Positions 15,808 to 25,346 of a stretch of 40,518 nucleotides of DNA are shown here, one piece after another; positions within the stretch are counted from its first letter, which is position 1; each line of letters begins with the position of its first letter. The position numbers and the translations under genes were made by a program. Below the pieces are notes generated by a model. The model searched no databases. It saw only the letters and a program-made list of their open reading frames with translations, and was not told the origin of the DNA. The stretch is from JAHFRG01 sp036522275. Its GTDB lineage: Bacteria > Pseudomonadota > Gammaproteobacteria > Burkholderiales > JAHFRG01. Location: contig DATDGC010000034.1 of the NCBI GenBank assembly GCA_036522275.1, positions 1-40,518 on the forward strand, given 5' to 3'.

Positions 15808-17052
15808 TCAGGAAAGCAATATTTCGCCGGAGAAGAGTTGATCCACCGTTTCACGGCTGCGGATGAGCGTGACTTTATCGTCATCCACCAGCACTTCCGC
15901 GGAGCGCGGCCGGGTATTGTAGTTCGAGCTCATGCTCATGCCGTATGCGCCGGCTGACATCACCGCCAGCAGATCGCCTTCGGCCAGCCCGAGCTTTCGG
16001 CCGCGACCGATGAAATCGGCGCTTTCGCACACCGGCCCTGCGATTTCGTAAGTGCGCCGGGGGCGGGAGGACTGACTGACCGGCAGGATGTCGTGATAAG
16101 CGTTGTACAATGCCGGGCGCTGCAAATCATTCATCGCGGCATCCACAATCGCGAAGTTATTGCCGCGGTTGTGCTTGAGATACTCAACCCGGGTGAGCAA
16201 CACCCCGGCATGCCCTACCAGCGCGCGGCCGGGCTCGATCAGGACTTTTTGTTGGCGCTTGCCCAGCTTGGCGAAAACCGCGGCTGCGTACTCGGCGACA
16301 TTCGGCGGGGTTTCGTCGCGGTAGCGGATTCCCAAACCTCCTCCGATATCAATGTGGGAAATGGCGATTCCGGCTTTTTCCAGTTTGTCGAGCAGCGCCA
16401 GGATTTTCTCAAGAGAGTCTATAAACGGGGCAATCTCGGTGAGTTGTGAGCCGATATGGCAATCAATGCCGGTGACTTCAAGGTGCGGCAGCGACTGGGC
16501 CTTGCGGTACACGGCCAGGGCATCGGCGTAATCCACCCCGAATTTGTTTTCCTTAAGTCCGGTGGCGATATAAGGATGGGTTTTGGGGTCCACATCCGGG
16601 TTGATGCGCAGGCTCACCGGCGCTTTTTTCCCGATTTTCCCGGCCACCTCGTTCAGCCGCAGCAGTTCGCCTTCGGATTCGACATTGAAGCACAGGATGT
16701 TTGCTTCAAGCGCCGCGCGCATTTCCTCGGCTTTTTTGCCCACACCGGAAAATACTACTTTGCGCGGATCGCCGTGCGCGGCCATGACGCGCTTAAGTTC
16801 TCCGCCGGAGACGATATCGAAACCACTTCCGAGGCGCGCAAACAGGTTGAGTATCGCGAGGTTGGAATTGGCTTTGACCGCGTAGCAAATCAAGTGCTCG
16901 CGTTTTTTAAGCGCTGCGCTAAAGCTGTTGAATGCGGAAACGAGCGCTGCCTTCGAGTAGACATAACATGGTGTGCCGAATTCGGCTGCGATGTCCGCCA
17001 GCGCCACCGCTTCGGCGTGGAGCTGTTTATGCTTATAAGAAAAGTGCGTCAC
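15808..17052 (-). CDS. lysA: Diaminopimelate decarboxylase
   Basis: A 414-residue PLP enzyme (fold type III) that decarboxylates meso-diaminopimelate to lysine, the last step of that pathway. The PLP Lys lies in YAVKANSN at about residue 60. HIDIGGGLGIRY and EPGRALVGHAG bind the phosphate, and CESADFIGRG supplies the active-site Cys from the partner subunit. The C-terminal SAGAYGMSMSSNYN is typical. It starts with GTG at 17050-17052, which overlaps the stop of the upstream lipoprotein gene by 3 nt (GTGA), implying translational coupling. Confidence 0.96.
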   Translation of the reverse strand: MTHFSYKHKQLHAEAVALADIAAEFGTPCYVYSKAALVSAFNSFSAALKKREHLICYAVKANSNLAILNLFARLGSGFDIVSGGELKRVMAAHGDPRKVVFSGVGKKAEEMRAALEANILCFNVESEGELLRLNEVAGKIGKKAPVSLRINPDVDPKTHPYIATGLKENKFGVDYADALAVYRKAQSLPHLEVTGIDCHIGSQLTEIAPFIDSLEKILALLDKLEKAGIAISHIDIGGGLGIRYRDETPPNVAEYAAAVFAKLGKRQQKVLIEPGRALVGHAGVLLTRVEYLKHNRGNNFAIVDAAMNDLQRPALYNAYHDILPVSQSSRPRRTYEIAGPVCESADFIGRGRKLGLAEGDLLAVMSAGAYGMSMSSNYNTRPRSAEVLVDDDKVTLIRSRETVDQLFSGEILLS

Positions 17053-17222
17053 TGGGCTTGCGGCCCCTGTTGCGGGTCTGGATCCTGCTTTTGCGGTTTC
17101 TGGGGCTGCGGCTCGGGTTGCGATTGCGCAGCAGGCGGTTGCTGCGGAAGATAGAGCGCCCCCTTGTTACCGCAACCCCCGAGCAGGACGGCCAATATTA
17201 TCAATAAGGCGGGAAAACGCAT
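17049..17222 (-). CDS. lptM: LptM-like small lipoprotein
   Basis: A 57-residue lipoprotein. The signal peptide ends in the lipobox LLGGC, and the mature part starts CGNKGALYLPQQPP, followed by a Gln/Pro-rich tail. The CGxKGxLYLP core is the hallmark of LptM (YifL), which in E. coli associates with the LptDE translocon and helps its oxidative maturation. The ATG at 17220-17222 places the signal peptide correctly; a TTG at 17243 would add seven residues. Its stop overlaps the lysA start, the usual betaproteobacterial arrangement. Confidence 0.85.
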   Translation of the reverse strand: MRFPALLIILAVLLGGCGNKGALYLPQQPPAAQSQPEPQPQKPQKQDPDPQQGPQAQ

Positions 17223-17264
17223 GATGCGCTGTTGCGCTTGCAAAAAGCGAATCTTAACACAGGA

Positions 17265-17990
17265 CTACCGCAAATCAGTCGGGTTTGATGCGATGCGCGC
17301 CATTTCCTGCTCAATCCAGGTTTCCACCCTGGCATTGAGTTCGCCGGCTTTCATTCCGGCGGGGTGGATCGGCTTGCCGATGCTGACGGTAATGGTTCCC
17401 GGACGCTTGAGAAAAGCTTTCCTGCCCCAGAATTCTCCCGAGTTGAGCGCCACCGGCAATACTGTAGCGTCGCTGTGAGTTGCAAGCCACGCGCCACCTG
17501 GCTGGTATGCGACTTTCTTGCCCGGCTCGGTTCGCGTGCCTTCTGGAAAAACAATGACCCAGAAGCCTTGTTTGAGGCGCTCGATGCCCTGTTCTTCAAG
17601 TTGTTTCAACGCCCGTGTCCCGGAGCCGCGGTCTATGGCAATGGGAGAGAGCATCGCCAGCCCCCAGCCGAGAAACGGGACGCGCAGCAGCTCTTTTTTG
17701 ACCACCGTCACCTGCGGCGGGAATATCACATGGAATGCCAGCGTTTCCCACGCCGATTGATGCTTGGACATGACAATGCAGGGTTTGTCAGGAATGTTTT
17801 CCGCGCCCAGGATGCGATAGCGGATGCCGCAGATTGCTTGTGCCGATGCGATGATGAGCCACGACCAGATAGTGATGATGCGGTAGCGGGTAAACGGATT
17901 GAGAAAGAAAATGCAAAGCGCAATGCTGCCGAAAACCGGGGTGGCGACTGCTTGCACCAACGCAAATAGCAGCGAGCGCAGAACAATCAT
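17265..17990 (-). CDS. plsC: 1-acyl-sn-glycerol-3-phosphate acyltransferase family protein
   Basis: A 241-residue PlsC-family acyltransferase, expected to acylate lysophosphatidic acid in membrane lipid synthesis. Hydrophobic N-terminal helices precede the acceptor block CIVMSKHQSAWETLAF, in which H77 and E82 give HX4E instead of the usual HX4D. The second block, VFPEGTRTEPGKK, is canonical, as is ATVLPVALNSGEFWG. The family is clear but the exact acceptor lipid is not. It starts 2 nt after the gmhB stop and ends the minus-strand run from miaB. Confidence 0.87.
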   Translation of the reverse strand: MIVLRSLLFALVQAVATPVFGSIALCIFFLNPFTRYRIITIWSWLIIASAQAICGIRYRILGAENIPDKPCIVMSKHQSAWETLAFHVIFPPQVTVVKKELLRVPFLGWGLAMLSPIAIDRGSGTRALKQLEEQGIERLKQGFWVIVFPEGTRTEPGKKVAYQPGGAWLATHSDATVLPVALNSGEFWGRKAFLKRPGTITVSIGKPIHPAGMKAGELNARVETWIEQEMARIASNPTDLR

Positions 17991-17992
17991 GA

Positions 17993-18526
17993 TCAGACAG
18001 TAAGCGCCTGCGCCGCTTCGGCGAGATCGGCGTAAATCAGGGTGTTTATAGGCAAACCGCCGGCGTCCCTGGTTTTTTTGCCTTTGCCGGTGAGCACTAG
18101 GATCGGCTGCGCGCCAACCGCATTCGCAGCTTGCAAATCACGCAGCCCGTCGCCGATGCACGGCACACCGGCAAGATTTGCGTTGAAACGCTGCGCGATC
18201 TCCTGAAACATCCCGGTTTTAGGCTTGCGGCAGGCGCAGTCAAGTTCCTGCGCGTGCGGGCAGAAAAATACCGCATCTATGCGGCCGCCGTGTTGCGTAA
18301 GCGCCTTGTGCATCCTGTCGTGGATGGCGTTCAACGCGGTCATGTCAAGAAGTCCGCGCCCGATTCCCGACTGGTTAGTGGCAACCACCACGCGGTAGCC
18401 CGACTGATTCAGGCGCGCAATTGCCTCGAGACTCCCGGGAATCGGTTTCCATTCCTCGGGGCTCTTGATGAATTGCGCGCTGTCGTGGTTAATCACGCCG
18501 TCGCGGTCGAGGATGACTAGTTTCAT
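17993..18526 (-). CDS. gmhB: D-glycero-beta-D-manno-heptose 1,7-bisphosphate 7-phosphatase
   Basis: A 177-residue HAD phosphatase that makes heptose 1-phosphate for the LPS inner core. The catalytic aspartates are in LDRDGVIN (D7 and D9). VATNQSGIGRG is motif II, and the zinc site is CPHAQELDCACRKP. KTGMF and CIGDGLRDLQAA complete the HAD motifs. Length is standard. It overlaps the end of glyS by 4 nt and is followed by plsC, as in many betaproteobacteria. Confidence 0.94.
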   Translation of the reverse strand: MKLVILDRDGVINHDSAQFIKSPEEWKPIPGSLEAIARLNQSGYRVVVATNQSGIGRGLLDMTALNAIHDRMHKALTQHGGRIDAVFFCPHAQELDCACRKPKTGMFQEIAQRFNANLAGVPCIGDGLRDLQAANAVGAQPILVLTGKGKKTRDAGGLPINTLIYADLAEAAQALTV

Positions 18527-20598
18527 GTGGCGAGCTTGGAGATGTCGGAGAACCGATTCATCGCCTTCCGCATATCGGTGAGCAGCGCAAGCCGATTCTC
18601 GCGAAGCTTCTTGTCATCGGCCATTACCATGACTGCATCGAAGAACGAATCCACGGGACTCTTCAACGACGCAAAGGTTTTCAGATATCCGGCGAAATCT
18701 CCAGAGTCAAATAGCGGCTTGGCCGAACGGGACGCTGCTTGCAGGGCCTCAAAAAGCGAGATTTCGGCGGGTTCCTTGAGTGCTGAAACGTCGGCATCAA
18801 CAAATGACTCGCCCTTACTTTCTGCCTGTCGCAGTATGTTGGCGATTCGCTTGTTTGCGGCAGCAAGACTGGCTGCTTCTGGAAGTGCGGAAAACGCGCG
18901 AACAGCGTCAAGCTGCTTTGGGATGAGGCTTATCGCAGCCTGGCTCACGCTCAGAACTGCCTCGACTTCGTTCGTGGTGTAGCCGCGCTCATAGAAATAG
19001 CTGCGCATGCGTTCTTTGAAGAACATCTGGAGGTCCGTCTGCGCTTTGTTTTTGAAAGGCTCGAAAGCCGCGTCTGCGAGATCCCATAGTGACAACGGAA
19101 GCTGATTTTCAACAACGATTCTGATGACCCCGAGAGCCGCGCGGCGAAGTCCGAACGGGTCCTTGTCTCCGGTCGGCTGCTCGCGGATGCTGAATAGCCC
19201 GGCTAGCGCGTCGAGCTTGTCGGCCAATGCGACGGCACAGGCGATGTTGCCTTCAGGCAGCCGGTCGCCCGCGAAGCGGGGCCAGTAATGGGCTTCAATT
19301 GCCTCAGCGACGGCGGCGGGTTCCTTGTCGTGGAGGGCGTAGTAACGGCCCATGATGCCTTGCAACTCGGGGAATTCGGCAACCATGTCGGTGAGCAGAT
19401 CGGCCTTGGCCAGCCACGCTGCCCGTTCAGCGAGCAGCGGATCAGCGCCGATCTGGCGCGCAATCTTGCCGGCGAGCAGCTGTATTCGTTCGAGGCGTTC
19501 GAGCTGGCTGCCGAGCTTGTTGTGGTAAACGACATTGGCGAGGCGCGGCACGCGCGTTTCGAGTCGGATCTTGCGGTCTTGGTCATAGAAGAATTTTGCG
19601 TCAGCGAGCCGCGCGCTCAACACGCGCTCGTTGCCGCGGATTATGTTGGCGGGATTGGCAGTTCGCATGTTGCTGACCATCAGAAAGCGCGGAAGCAATT
19701 TCCCGTTTGCGTCGGCGAGCGGGAAATAGCGCTGGTGTCTCTGCATGGACAAGATCAGGCATTCCTGCGGCAACTCGAGGAACTCGGGACCGAAACTGCC
19801 TGAATAGACCACCGGATATTCCACCAGCGCGGTGACTTCGTCGAGCAGCGCGTCGTCCCAAACAATTTTTGTGCCGGCTGCTTTCTTCTCCAGTTCGGCG
19901 CGGATGAGCTCTTTGCGCTTGGTGAAAGAAACGATTACCGAACTCTTTTTTTCGAGCACCGTTTCATATTGGTCTGCGCCGGGGATTGCGATTTTGCCGC
20001 TACTCAGAAAACGGTGTCCCAGCGTGTAATTACGGCATTCAAGGTCCCATATTTTGCCTGGAATGATGCGCCTGCCGTGCATCATCACCAGCCCGTGAAC
20101 GGGACGCGCGAACTGGGCCTCGCTATCGCCCCAACGCATCAGCTTCGGAATGGGTAGCACCTTTAACGCTTCCTCAACCTTTTGTGCGAGGACATTGTCG
20201 AGCGCCGCACCGGCGCTCGTGTAACTCGCGAGCCACTTGTCTCCATCCGACGTCGGAATCTTCTTCAACGATTCGACAGCAACCCCCCACTTTTTCGCGA
20301 ATCCCCTGGCCGCCTCGGCGCCGGCGCTTACCAATGGACCAGCTTTGTCCGTAGATACGTCAGTTGCCTTTTCGAGCACACCTTGAATCAATACTGCAAG
20401 ACGTCTTGGTGTCGCGAAGCTTTGCGGTTTAACCACATATGGACGAGGTAACAGGCTAAGCCCTTCTAGACCCGCGGCAAGCGCATCACGAAACCTCTCG
20501 GCTAATCGTTGCAGCGACTTCGGCGGCAACTCCTCGGTGAGGAGCTCAACGAGAAGACTCTGCGTCCCGGAGTTTTTGGCAGCCTTCTTTTTCGGCAT
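18523..20598 (-). CDS. glyS: Glycine-tRNA ligase beta subunit
   Basis: A 691-residue beta subunit of the tetrameric bacterial glycyl-tRNA synthetase. The N-terminus LLVELLTEELPPKSL is diagnostic, followed by PLVSAGAEAARGFAKKWG, RHQRYFPLADANGKL and LVSNMRTANP-like segments. The HD-like region and C-terminal anticodon-binding helices (FFDAVMVMADD) are present. The length is normal. The ATG lies 3 nt after the glyQ stop. Confidence 0.97.
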   Translation of the reverse strand: MPKKKAAKNSGTQSLLVELLTEELPPKSLQRLAERFRDALAAGLEGLSLLPRPYVVKPQSFATPRRLAVLIQGVLEKATDVSTDKAGPLVSAGAEAARGFAKKWGVAVESLKKIPTSDGDKWLASYTSAGAALDNVLAQKVEEALKVLPIPKLMRWGDSEAQFARPVHGLVMMHGRRIIPGKIWDLECRNYTLGHRFLSSGKIAIPGADQYETVLEKKSSVIVSFTKRKELIRAELEKKAAGTKIVWDDALLDEVTALVEYPVVYSGSFGPEFLELPQECLILSMQRHQRYFPLADANGKLLPRFLMVSNMRTANPANIIRGNERVLSARLADAKFFYDQDRKIRLETRVPRLANVVYHNKLGSQLERLERIQLLAGKIARQIGADPLLAERAAWLAKADLLTDMVAEFPELQGIMGRYYALHDKEPAAVAEAIEAHYWPRFAGDRLPEGNIACAVALADKLDALAGLFSIREQPTGDKDPFGLRRAALGVIRIVVENQLPLSLWDLADAAFEPFKNKAQTDLQMFFKERMRSYFYERGYTTNEVEAVLSVSQAAISLIPKQLDAVRAFSALPEAASLAAANKRIANILRQAESKGESFVDADVSALKEPAEISLFEALQAASRSAKPLFDSGDFAGYLKTFASLKSPVDSFFDAVMVMADDKKLRENRLALLTDMRKAMNRFSDISKLAT

Positions 20599-20601
20599 CG
20601 T

Positions 20602-21504
20602 TTAGGCCCGAGCTTTCTTTTTCTTTACTTGCGGCTGCTTCAACATCGGAAACCCGAGTATCTCGCGCGAATCGTAATAGGCTTGGGCCACGAGCCGCGC
20701 GAGGGCGCGCACCCGACCGATATAGGCGGCGCGCTCAGTGACCGAGATTGCGCCACGCGCATCCAGCAGATTGAAGGCGTGCGAGCACTTGAGCACCATC
20801 TCGTATGCGGGGAGCACGCACCGTGCCTCGATCAGGCGTTTCGCTTCGGATTCGAACTGGCCAAAGTGCTGAAACAGCATCTCGGTGTTGGCGAGTTCGA
20901 AGTTGTATTTCGATTGCTCGACTTCATTTTGGTGGTAAACGTCGCCGTAGGTAACGCCGTCCACCCAGATGAGGTCGAACACGCTTTCCTTGCCCTGCAG
21001 ATGCATCGCCAGCCGTTCCAGACCGTAAGTAAGCTCGCCCAGCACCGGCTTGCAGTCGAGCCCGCCGACCTGTTGGAAATAGGTGAACTGAGTGATTTCC
21101 ATGCCATTGAGCCACACTTCCCAACCCAAACCCGAGGCGCCGAGGGTGGGCGATTCCCAGTCATCCTCGACAAACCGGATATCGTTTTTCTTCGGATTGA
21201 TGCCCAGCGCCACAAGCGACTTCAAGTACAGGTCTTGAATATCGTCAGGAGAAGGTTTCAGCACCACTTGATATTGATAATAGTGCTGCAGTCGGTTGGG
21301 ATTTTCGCCGTAGCGGCCATCCTTGGGCCGTCGTGAAGGTTGCACGTAGGCCGCGTTCCAGGGCTCCGGCCCGATCGCGCGCAAGAAGGTAGCCCAATGG
21401 AAAGTACCTGCGCCCATTTCCATATCCATCGGCTGCACGATGACGCAGCCCTGCTTGGCCCAATAGTCCTGCAATTTGAGGATGATTTGCTGGAAAGTGA
21501 GCAT
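20602..21504 (-). CDS. glyQ: Glycine-tRNA ligase alpha subunit
   Basis: A 300-residue catalytic alpha subunit of class II glycyl-tRNA synthetase. It starts MLTFQQIILKLQDYWAKQGC and continues with MDMEMGAGTFHWATFLRAIG, PSRRPKDGRYGENPNRLQHY and LGWEVWLNGMEITQFTYFQQ, all strongly conserved. The frame is open upstream to 21660, but the ATG at 21502-21504 gives the family N-terminus. It is followed by glyS. The tail ends in a basic KKKKARA stretch. Confidence 0.97.
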   Translation of the reverse strand: MLTFQQIILKLQDYWAKQGCVIVQPMDMEMGAGTFHWATFLRAIGPEPWNAAYVQPSRRPKDGRYGENPNRLQHYYQYQVVLKPSPDDIQDLYLKSLVALGINPKKNDIRFVEDDWESPTLGASGLGWEVWLNGMEITQFTYFQQVGGLDCKPVLGELTYGLERLAMHLQGKESVFDLIWVDGVTYGDVYHQNEVEQSKYNFELANTEMLFQHFGQFESEAKRLIEARCVLPAYEMVLKCSHAFNLLDARGAISVTERAAYIGRVRALARLVAQAYYDSREILGFPMLKQPQVKKKKARA

Positions 21505-21535
21505 GGACGGCAAAGCTCGCGTAAATACGCGAATT

Positions 21536-23056
21536 CTACTGGTTTTGCTGGGCTTGAGAAAGCAAACGGCGGGAAAGCATAAGGTTTGCGGCAATTGCGA
21601 GCACGCAAAGTAGCAGCACAGCATAATTGCCCCAGCGCACATAAGGTGTTGCGCCGCCATACCCCCATACTTCGTGCTCTAGCGACCCGGTGGTGAACAG
21701 CGGCAACTGGCTCAGAACTTCCCCGCGCGGATTAATGACCGCGGTAACTCCGGTGTTGGTCGCGCGCAGCATGTAGCGGCCGGCTTCCAGCGCGCGCATT
21801 TGCGAGATCTGCAAGTGCTGCATAGACGCAATTGAATTGCCAAACCAGGCATCGTTGCTGAAGTTGACCAACAGGGTGGCTTGCGGCAACTGGCGTATGA
21901 CCTCTTCACCGAAGGCATCTTCGTAGCAAATATTCACCGCCACCTGCTGCCCGGCCACGATCAGCGGTCGCTGCTCCGGGCTGCCGCGGGAAAAATCCAG
22001 CAAGGGGATTTGCAGCACGTCCAGCAACCAGCCGAAGACCGGCCGCAAAGGAATGAATTCCCCGAAGGGAACCAGGTGTGATTTGCGGTAAGTTTGCGTG
22101 GGCGAGCCGCCAAAACTCAGCACGCTGTTGTAATAATGATCTTTGTCGGTACGCTCAGGCAGGCCAATCAAAAGATCGCCACCGTTTTTCATCGCATGCG
22201 CTGTGAACTTTTCAAGATAAATTTTCGGCACATTGTGGTAAAACAGCGGAAAGGCGGTCTCGGGCAGGATGATGAGTTGGCTGGCGCTTTCATCCACCAG
22301 TCTGCGATAAGTTTCCAGTGAGCTGATCAACTGGTCTTCGCGCCATTTCAGTTGTTGCGGGATACTGCCCTGCAACAGGCTCACTTCAAGCGCAGCACCG
22401 CCGGGTTGGGTCCATTCGATCTGCTTGAGACCAAAGCCTGCGAGCCATATCGCAACAAGCAGCAACACGCAGCGTTTCCTGAGAGCATGCTCTCCAATCA
22501 TAAGACTCAACAATCCTGCGCTTAGCGCGCCGAAAAACGATACGCCAAATACGCCGAGCAACGGTGCATAGCCTGCAAGCGGGCTTAACGGCGCCTGGGA
22601 ATAACCCAGGGCGAGCCAGGGAAACCCGGTAAAAATCCAGCTGCGTGTCCATTCCAGCAAGACCCACACCGCCGGGACCACCAAAACTTGTTTTGAGAGC
22701 GGCGAAGTTTTTATCGGCGCGAGAAACGAACCGGTTAGCGCGGGGTACAGAGCGAACAGGGCGCAAAACAATAGGGTTGCGGTGCCCGCGAGCAAAGCAG
22801 GCATGGCGCCGAAATCGTGCATGCTGACATAAATCCAGCTGGTGCCAAAGCCGAAAAAACCCAGCCCAAAGGCAAACCCAACCAGGAACGCGGCCAAACG
22901 CTGCTTTAGTTGATTCCACAAATAAAGCAGCAGCGCGAGCGTGATAATCGGCAGCGGGAAAAGATAGAAGGGCGCAAAACCCAGAACGCTTGCAGCGCCC
23001 AGAGTAAACGCCACAAACATCTTCCCGCCGGGAGACGTCGGAAGTGGAAGTCTCAC
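21536..23056 (-). CDS. lnt: Apolipoprotein N-acyltransferase
   Basis: A 506-residue inner membrane enzyme that adds the third acyl chain to lipoproteins. About seven N-terminal helices precede a periplasmic nitrilase-like domain. The Glu-Lys-Cys triad lies in LPETAFPLF, YRKSHLVPFGEF and VNICYEDAFGE, and NFSNDAWFGNS is also conserved. A last helix closes the C-terminus. It starts with GTG at 23054-23056, preceded by AGGA at a good distance. It lies 8 nt after corC, as in the E. coli ybeZ-ybeY-ybeX-lnt cluster. Confidence 0.96.
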   Translation of the reverse strand: MRLPLPTSPGGKMFVAFTLGAASVLGFAPFYLFPLPIITLALLLYLWNQLKQRLAAFLVGFAFGLGFFGFGTSWIYVSMHDFGAMPALLAGTATLLFCALFALYPALTGSFLAPIKTSPLSKQVLVVPAVWVLLEWTRSWIFTGFPWLALGYSQAPLSPLAGYAPLLGVFGVSFFGALSAGLLSLMIGEHALRKRCVLLLVAIWLAGFGLKQIEWTQPGGAALEVSLLQGSIPQQLKWREDQLISSLETYRRLVDESASQLIILPETAFPLFYHNVPKIYLEKFTAHAMKNGGDLLIGLPERTDKDHYYNSVLSFGGSPTQTYRKSHLVPFGEFIPLRPVFGWLLDVLQIPLLDFSRGSPEQRPLIVAGQQVAVNICYEDAFGEEVIRQLPQATLLVNFSNDAWFGNSIASMQHLQISQMRALEAGRYMLRATNTGVTAVINPRGEVLSQLPLFTTGSLEHEVWGYGGATPYVRWGNYAVLLLCVLAIAANLMLSRRLLSQAQQNQ

Positions 23057-23064
23057 CTTGATTC

Positions 23065-23895
23065 CTATAGTTTGGGAGGGTTGAGCTTTTGCACCAGCAG
23101 GTAATGAATCCTGCGGCTGTCGGCGCGCAGCACCTGAAAGTCGAGGTTGTCTATGCTGATATGATCGCCGCGCTTGGGCAGGCGGCCGAAGCGGCTGATC
23201 ACCAGGCCGCCGATGGTATCGTGTTCTTCGTCGCTCAATTTGGAGCCGAGCGCGGCGTTGAAATCGGCGATCTCGGTCACCGCCTTGACGCGGAAGCGCC
23301 CGTTGCGTTCCTGGATGATATTGTCTTCGGCTTCGTCGAAGTCGTACTCGTCCTCGATTTCGCCGACGATTTGCTCCAGCACGTCCTCAATTGTCACCAT
23401 TCCGGCGACACCGCCGTATTCGTCGGCTACGATGGCGATGTGGTTGCGGTTGCTGCGGAAATCCTTAAGCAGCACGTTGAGACGCTTGGATTCGGGAACA
23501 AACACCGCAGGGCGCAGCATGTCGCGCACGTTGAAGTCCTTTTCGGCATAATAGCGCAGCAGATCCTTGGCAAGCAGGATGCCGATGATGTCATCCTTGT
23601 TTTCACCGATTACCGGGAAGCGCGAGTGCGCGGTTTCAATCACGAATGGGATGAATTTCTCCGGAGAGTCATTGATGTCTATCATGTCGATTTGCGAGCG
23701 CGGAATCATGATGTCGCGCACTTGCAGCTCGGAGACCAGCATCACCCCTTCTATCATGGAGAGCGCATCGGCATCCAGCAGGTTGCGTTCGTATGAGGAG
23801 CGCAGCAGCTCCACCAGCTGCTCACGGTCTTCCGGTTCGCGCATCAGGAGCGCGCCAATGCGCTCGAGCCATTTTGGTTTTGCGGTTTCGTCCAT
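23065..23895 (-). CDS. corC: CorC/YbeX-type CBS-domain protein
   Basis: A 276-residue soluble protein of the CorC/HlyC family. The CBS pair spans roughly residues 60-185, with RDIMIPRSQIDMID at its start and VADEYGGVAGMVTIEDVLEQ as the signature. The C-terminal CorC_HlyC domain (about 195-275) contains TIGGLVISRFGRLPKRGD. Members are tied to Mg2+/Co2+ efflux and, in E. coli, to ribosome metabolism. It sits between ybeY and lnt. Confidence 0.93.
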   Translation of the reverse strand: MDETAKPKWLERIGALLMREPEDREQLVELLRSSYERNLLDADALSMIEGVMLVSELQVRDIMIPRSQIDMIDINDSPEKFIPFVIETAHSRFPVIGENKDDIIGILLAKDLLRYYAEKDFNVRDMLRPAVFVPESKRLNVLLKDFRSNRNHIAIVADEYGGVAGMVTIEDVLEQIVGEIEDEYDFDEAEDNIIQERNGRFRVKAVTEIADFNAALGSKLSDEEHDTIGGLVISRFGRLPKRGDHISIDNLDFQVLRADSRRIHYLLVQKLNPPKL

Positions 23896-23913
23896 GAGTG
23901 ACAGTTGCGCCGG

Positions 23914-24387
23914 TTATGGGCGGTGACGCGACCCTTGCGCTGGCGAATAAGGGTCGGGGAAGCCCAGCCGGGTGATGATTTGCGCCTCCAGTTTTTCCAT
24001 CTCCAGCGCCTCGGTTTGATGTTGATGGTCATAGCCCTGCAGGTGCAGCACGCCATGCACCACCCGATGCGCATAGCACGCTTCCACGCTGATGCCATAC
24101 TCGCGCGCCTCGCGCGCCACCACCGGCGCGCATAGCGTGATGTCGCCGGTGAGCGGCCGCCTTTCCGGAGAGGTGAACGTCAGCACGTCGGTGGCGTAAT
24201 CCCTGCCGCGGAAATCGCGGTTAAGCATCCGGCCTTCTTTTTCGCCGACAATGCGCAGGGTGATTTGCGCCGGTTGCTTGAGCGCAGCCAGCGCCCATTT
24301 GCGCAATTGCGGCCGACTCGGCAGGTTATTTGCACGCACTGTATATTGCACCGACAAGTTGAGCTTTTTTCCGGGTTTTGCTTTCAT
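23914..24387 (-). CDS. ybeY: Endoribonuclease YbeY, rRNA maturation factor
   Basis: A 157-residue metal-dependent endoribonuclease acting in 16S rRNA 3'-end maturation and ribosome quality control. The zinc site is HRVVHGVLHLQGYDH, giving the H-x3-H-x5-H-type pattern. NRDFRGRDYATDVLTF and GDITLCAPVVAREA are conserved. The ATG overlaps the phoH stop by 4 nt. The tail (PYSPAQGSRHRP) is variable. Confidence 0.95.
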   Translation of the reverse strand: MKAKPGKKLNLSVQYTVRANNLPSRPQLRKWALAALKQPAQITLRIVGEKEGRMLNRDFRGRDYATDVLTFTSPERRPLTGDITLCAPVVAREAREYGISVEACYAHRVVHGVLHLQGYDHQHQTEALEMEKLEAQIITRLGFPDPYSPAQGSRHRP

Positions 24388-25343
24388 GCGTTGTTCTTTT
24401 CGTGCTGCTCGTAGGCGTTGACGATTTTTTGCACCAGCGCATGCCGCACCACGTCCTCGGACAGGAAAAAAGTAAAGGCAATGCCGCGAACTTTCTCCAG
24501 GACGACCCGCGCTTCCACCAGCCCGCTCTTTTGCCCGCGCCCCAAATCTATCTGCGTCACGTCCCCGGTAATCACCGCCTTGGTGCCGAAGCCGATGCGC
24601 GTCAGAAACATTTTCATCTGTTCCGGCGTGGTGTTCTGCGCTTCATCGAGGATGATGAATGAATGGTTGAGCGTGCGTCCGCGCATGTAGGCGAGAGGAG
24701 CAATCTCGATTGCGCCGCGCTCAAACAGCTTGCCTACTTTATCGAAACCCATCAGGTCATAGAGCGCGTCGTACAGCGGGCGCAGATACGGGTCGACTTT
24801 CTGCGCCATGTCGCCCGGCAAAAAACCCAGCCGTTCGCCGGCCTCAACCGCAGGGCGCACCAGCACGATGCGCTTCACGGTGTCGCGCTCCAGCGCATCC
24901 GCCGCAGAGGCGACCGCGAGATAGGTTTTGCCGGTGCCCGCCGGGCCGATGCTAAAGGTGATGTCATACTCCTGCATTTGCTGCAAATACTGGACTTGCC
25001 GCGGGGTCCTGCCATGCAAATCCTGGCGCCGGGTAAGCAACACCGGCGCTTCTTCATTCCTCGCCAAGGCCAAGCGCGGATTGGTCACTTCAACCAGTCC
25101 AAGCTGTACTTCCTCGAGGGACAGGTTCTGAGTCGCTTTGCCGTAAAAATTCTGCAGCGCCTCAGCGGCAAGCTTGGTCTGTTTGGGGCTGCCGTGCAGC
25201 GAAAAATTTTCGCCATGCCGGGCGATGTTCACATCCAAAGCAGCTTCGATCCGTTTCAAGTTTTCATCCAGCGCCCCGCACAGGTTGGCCAGGCGCTGGT
25301 TGTCCACCGGAGTAAACGAGATAGTGACAGGCTGGGATTTCAA
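24384..25343 (-). CDS. ybeZ: PhoH-like ATPase (YbeZ)
   Basis: A 319-residue P-loop NTPase of the PhoH/YbeZ family. The N-terminal 100 residues form a KH-like nucleic acid-binding region. Walker A is GPAGTGKTYLAVA and Walker B is FIILDEAQNTTPEQMKMFL. RIGFGTKAVITGDVTQIDL follows. YbeZ interacts with YbeY in E. coli, and the 4-nt overlap here fits joint function in RNA metabolism. Length is slightly below the E. coli protein. Confidence 0.94.
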   Translation of the reverse strand: MKSQPVTISFTPVDNQRLANLCGALDENLKRIEAALDVNIARHGENFSLHGSPKQTKLAAEALQNFYGKATQNLSLEEVQLGLVEVTNPRLALARNEEAPVLLTRRQDLHGRTPRQVQYLQQMQEYDITFSIGPAGTGKTYLAVASAADALERDTVKRIVLVRPAVEAGERLGFLPGDMAQKVDPYLRPLYDALYDLMGFDKVGKLFERGAIEIAPLAYMRGRTLNHSFIILDEAQNTTPEQMKMFLTRIGFGTKAVITGDVTQIDLGRGQKSGLVEARVVLEKVRGIAFTFFLSEDVVRHALVQKIVNAYEQHEKNNA

Positions 25344-25346
25344 GGT

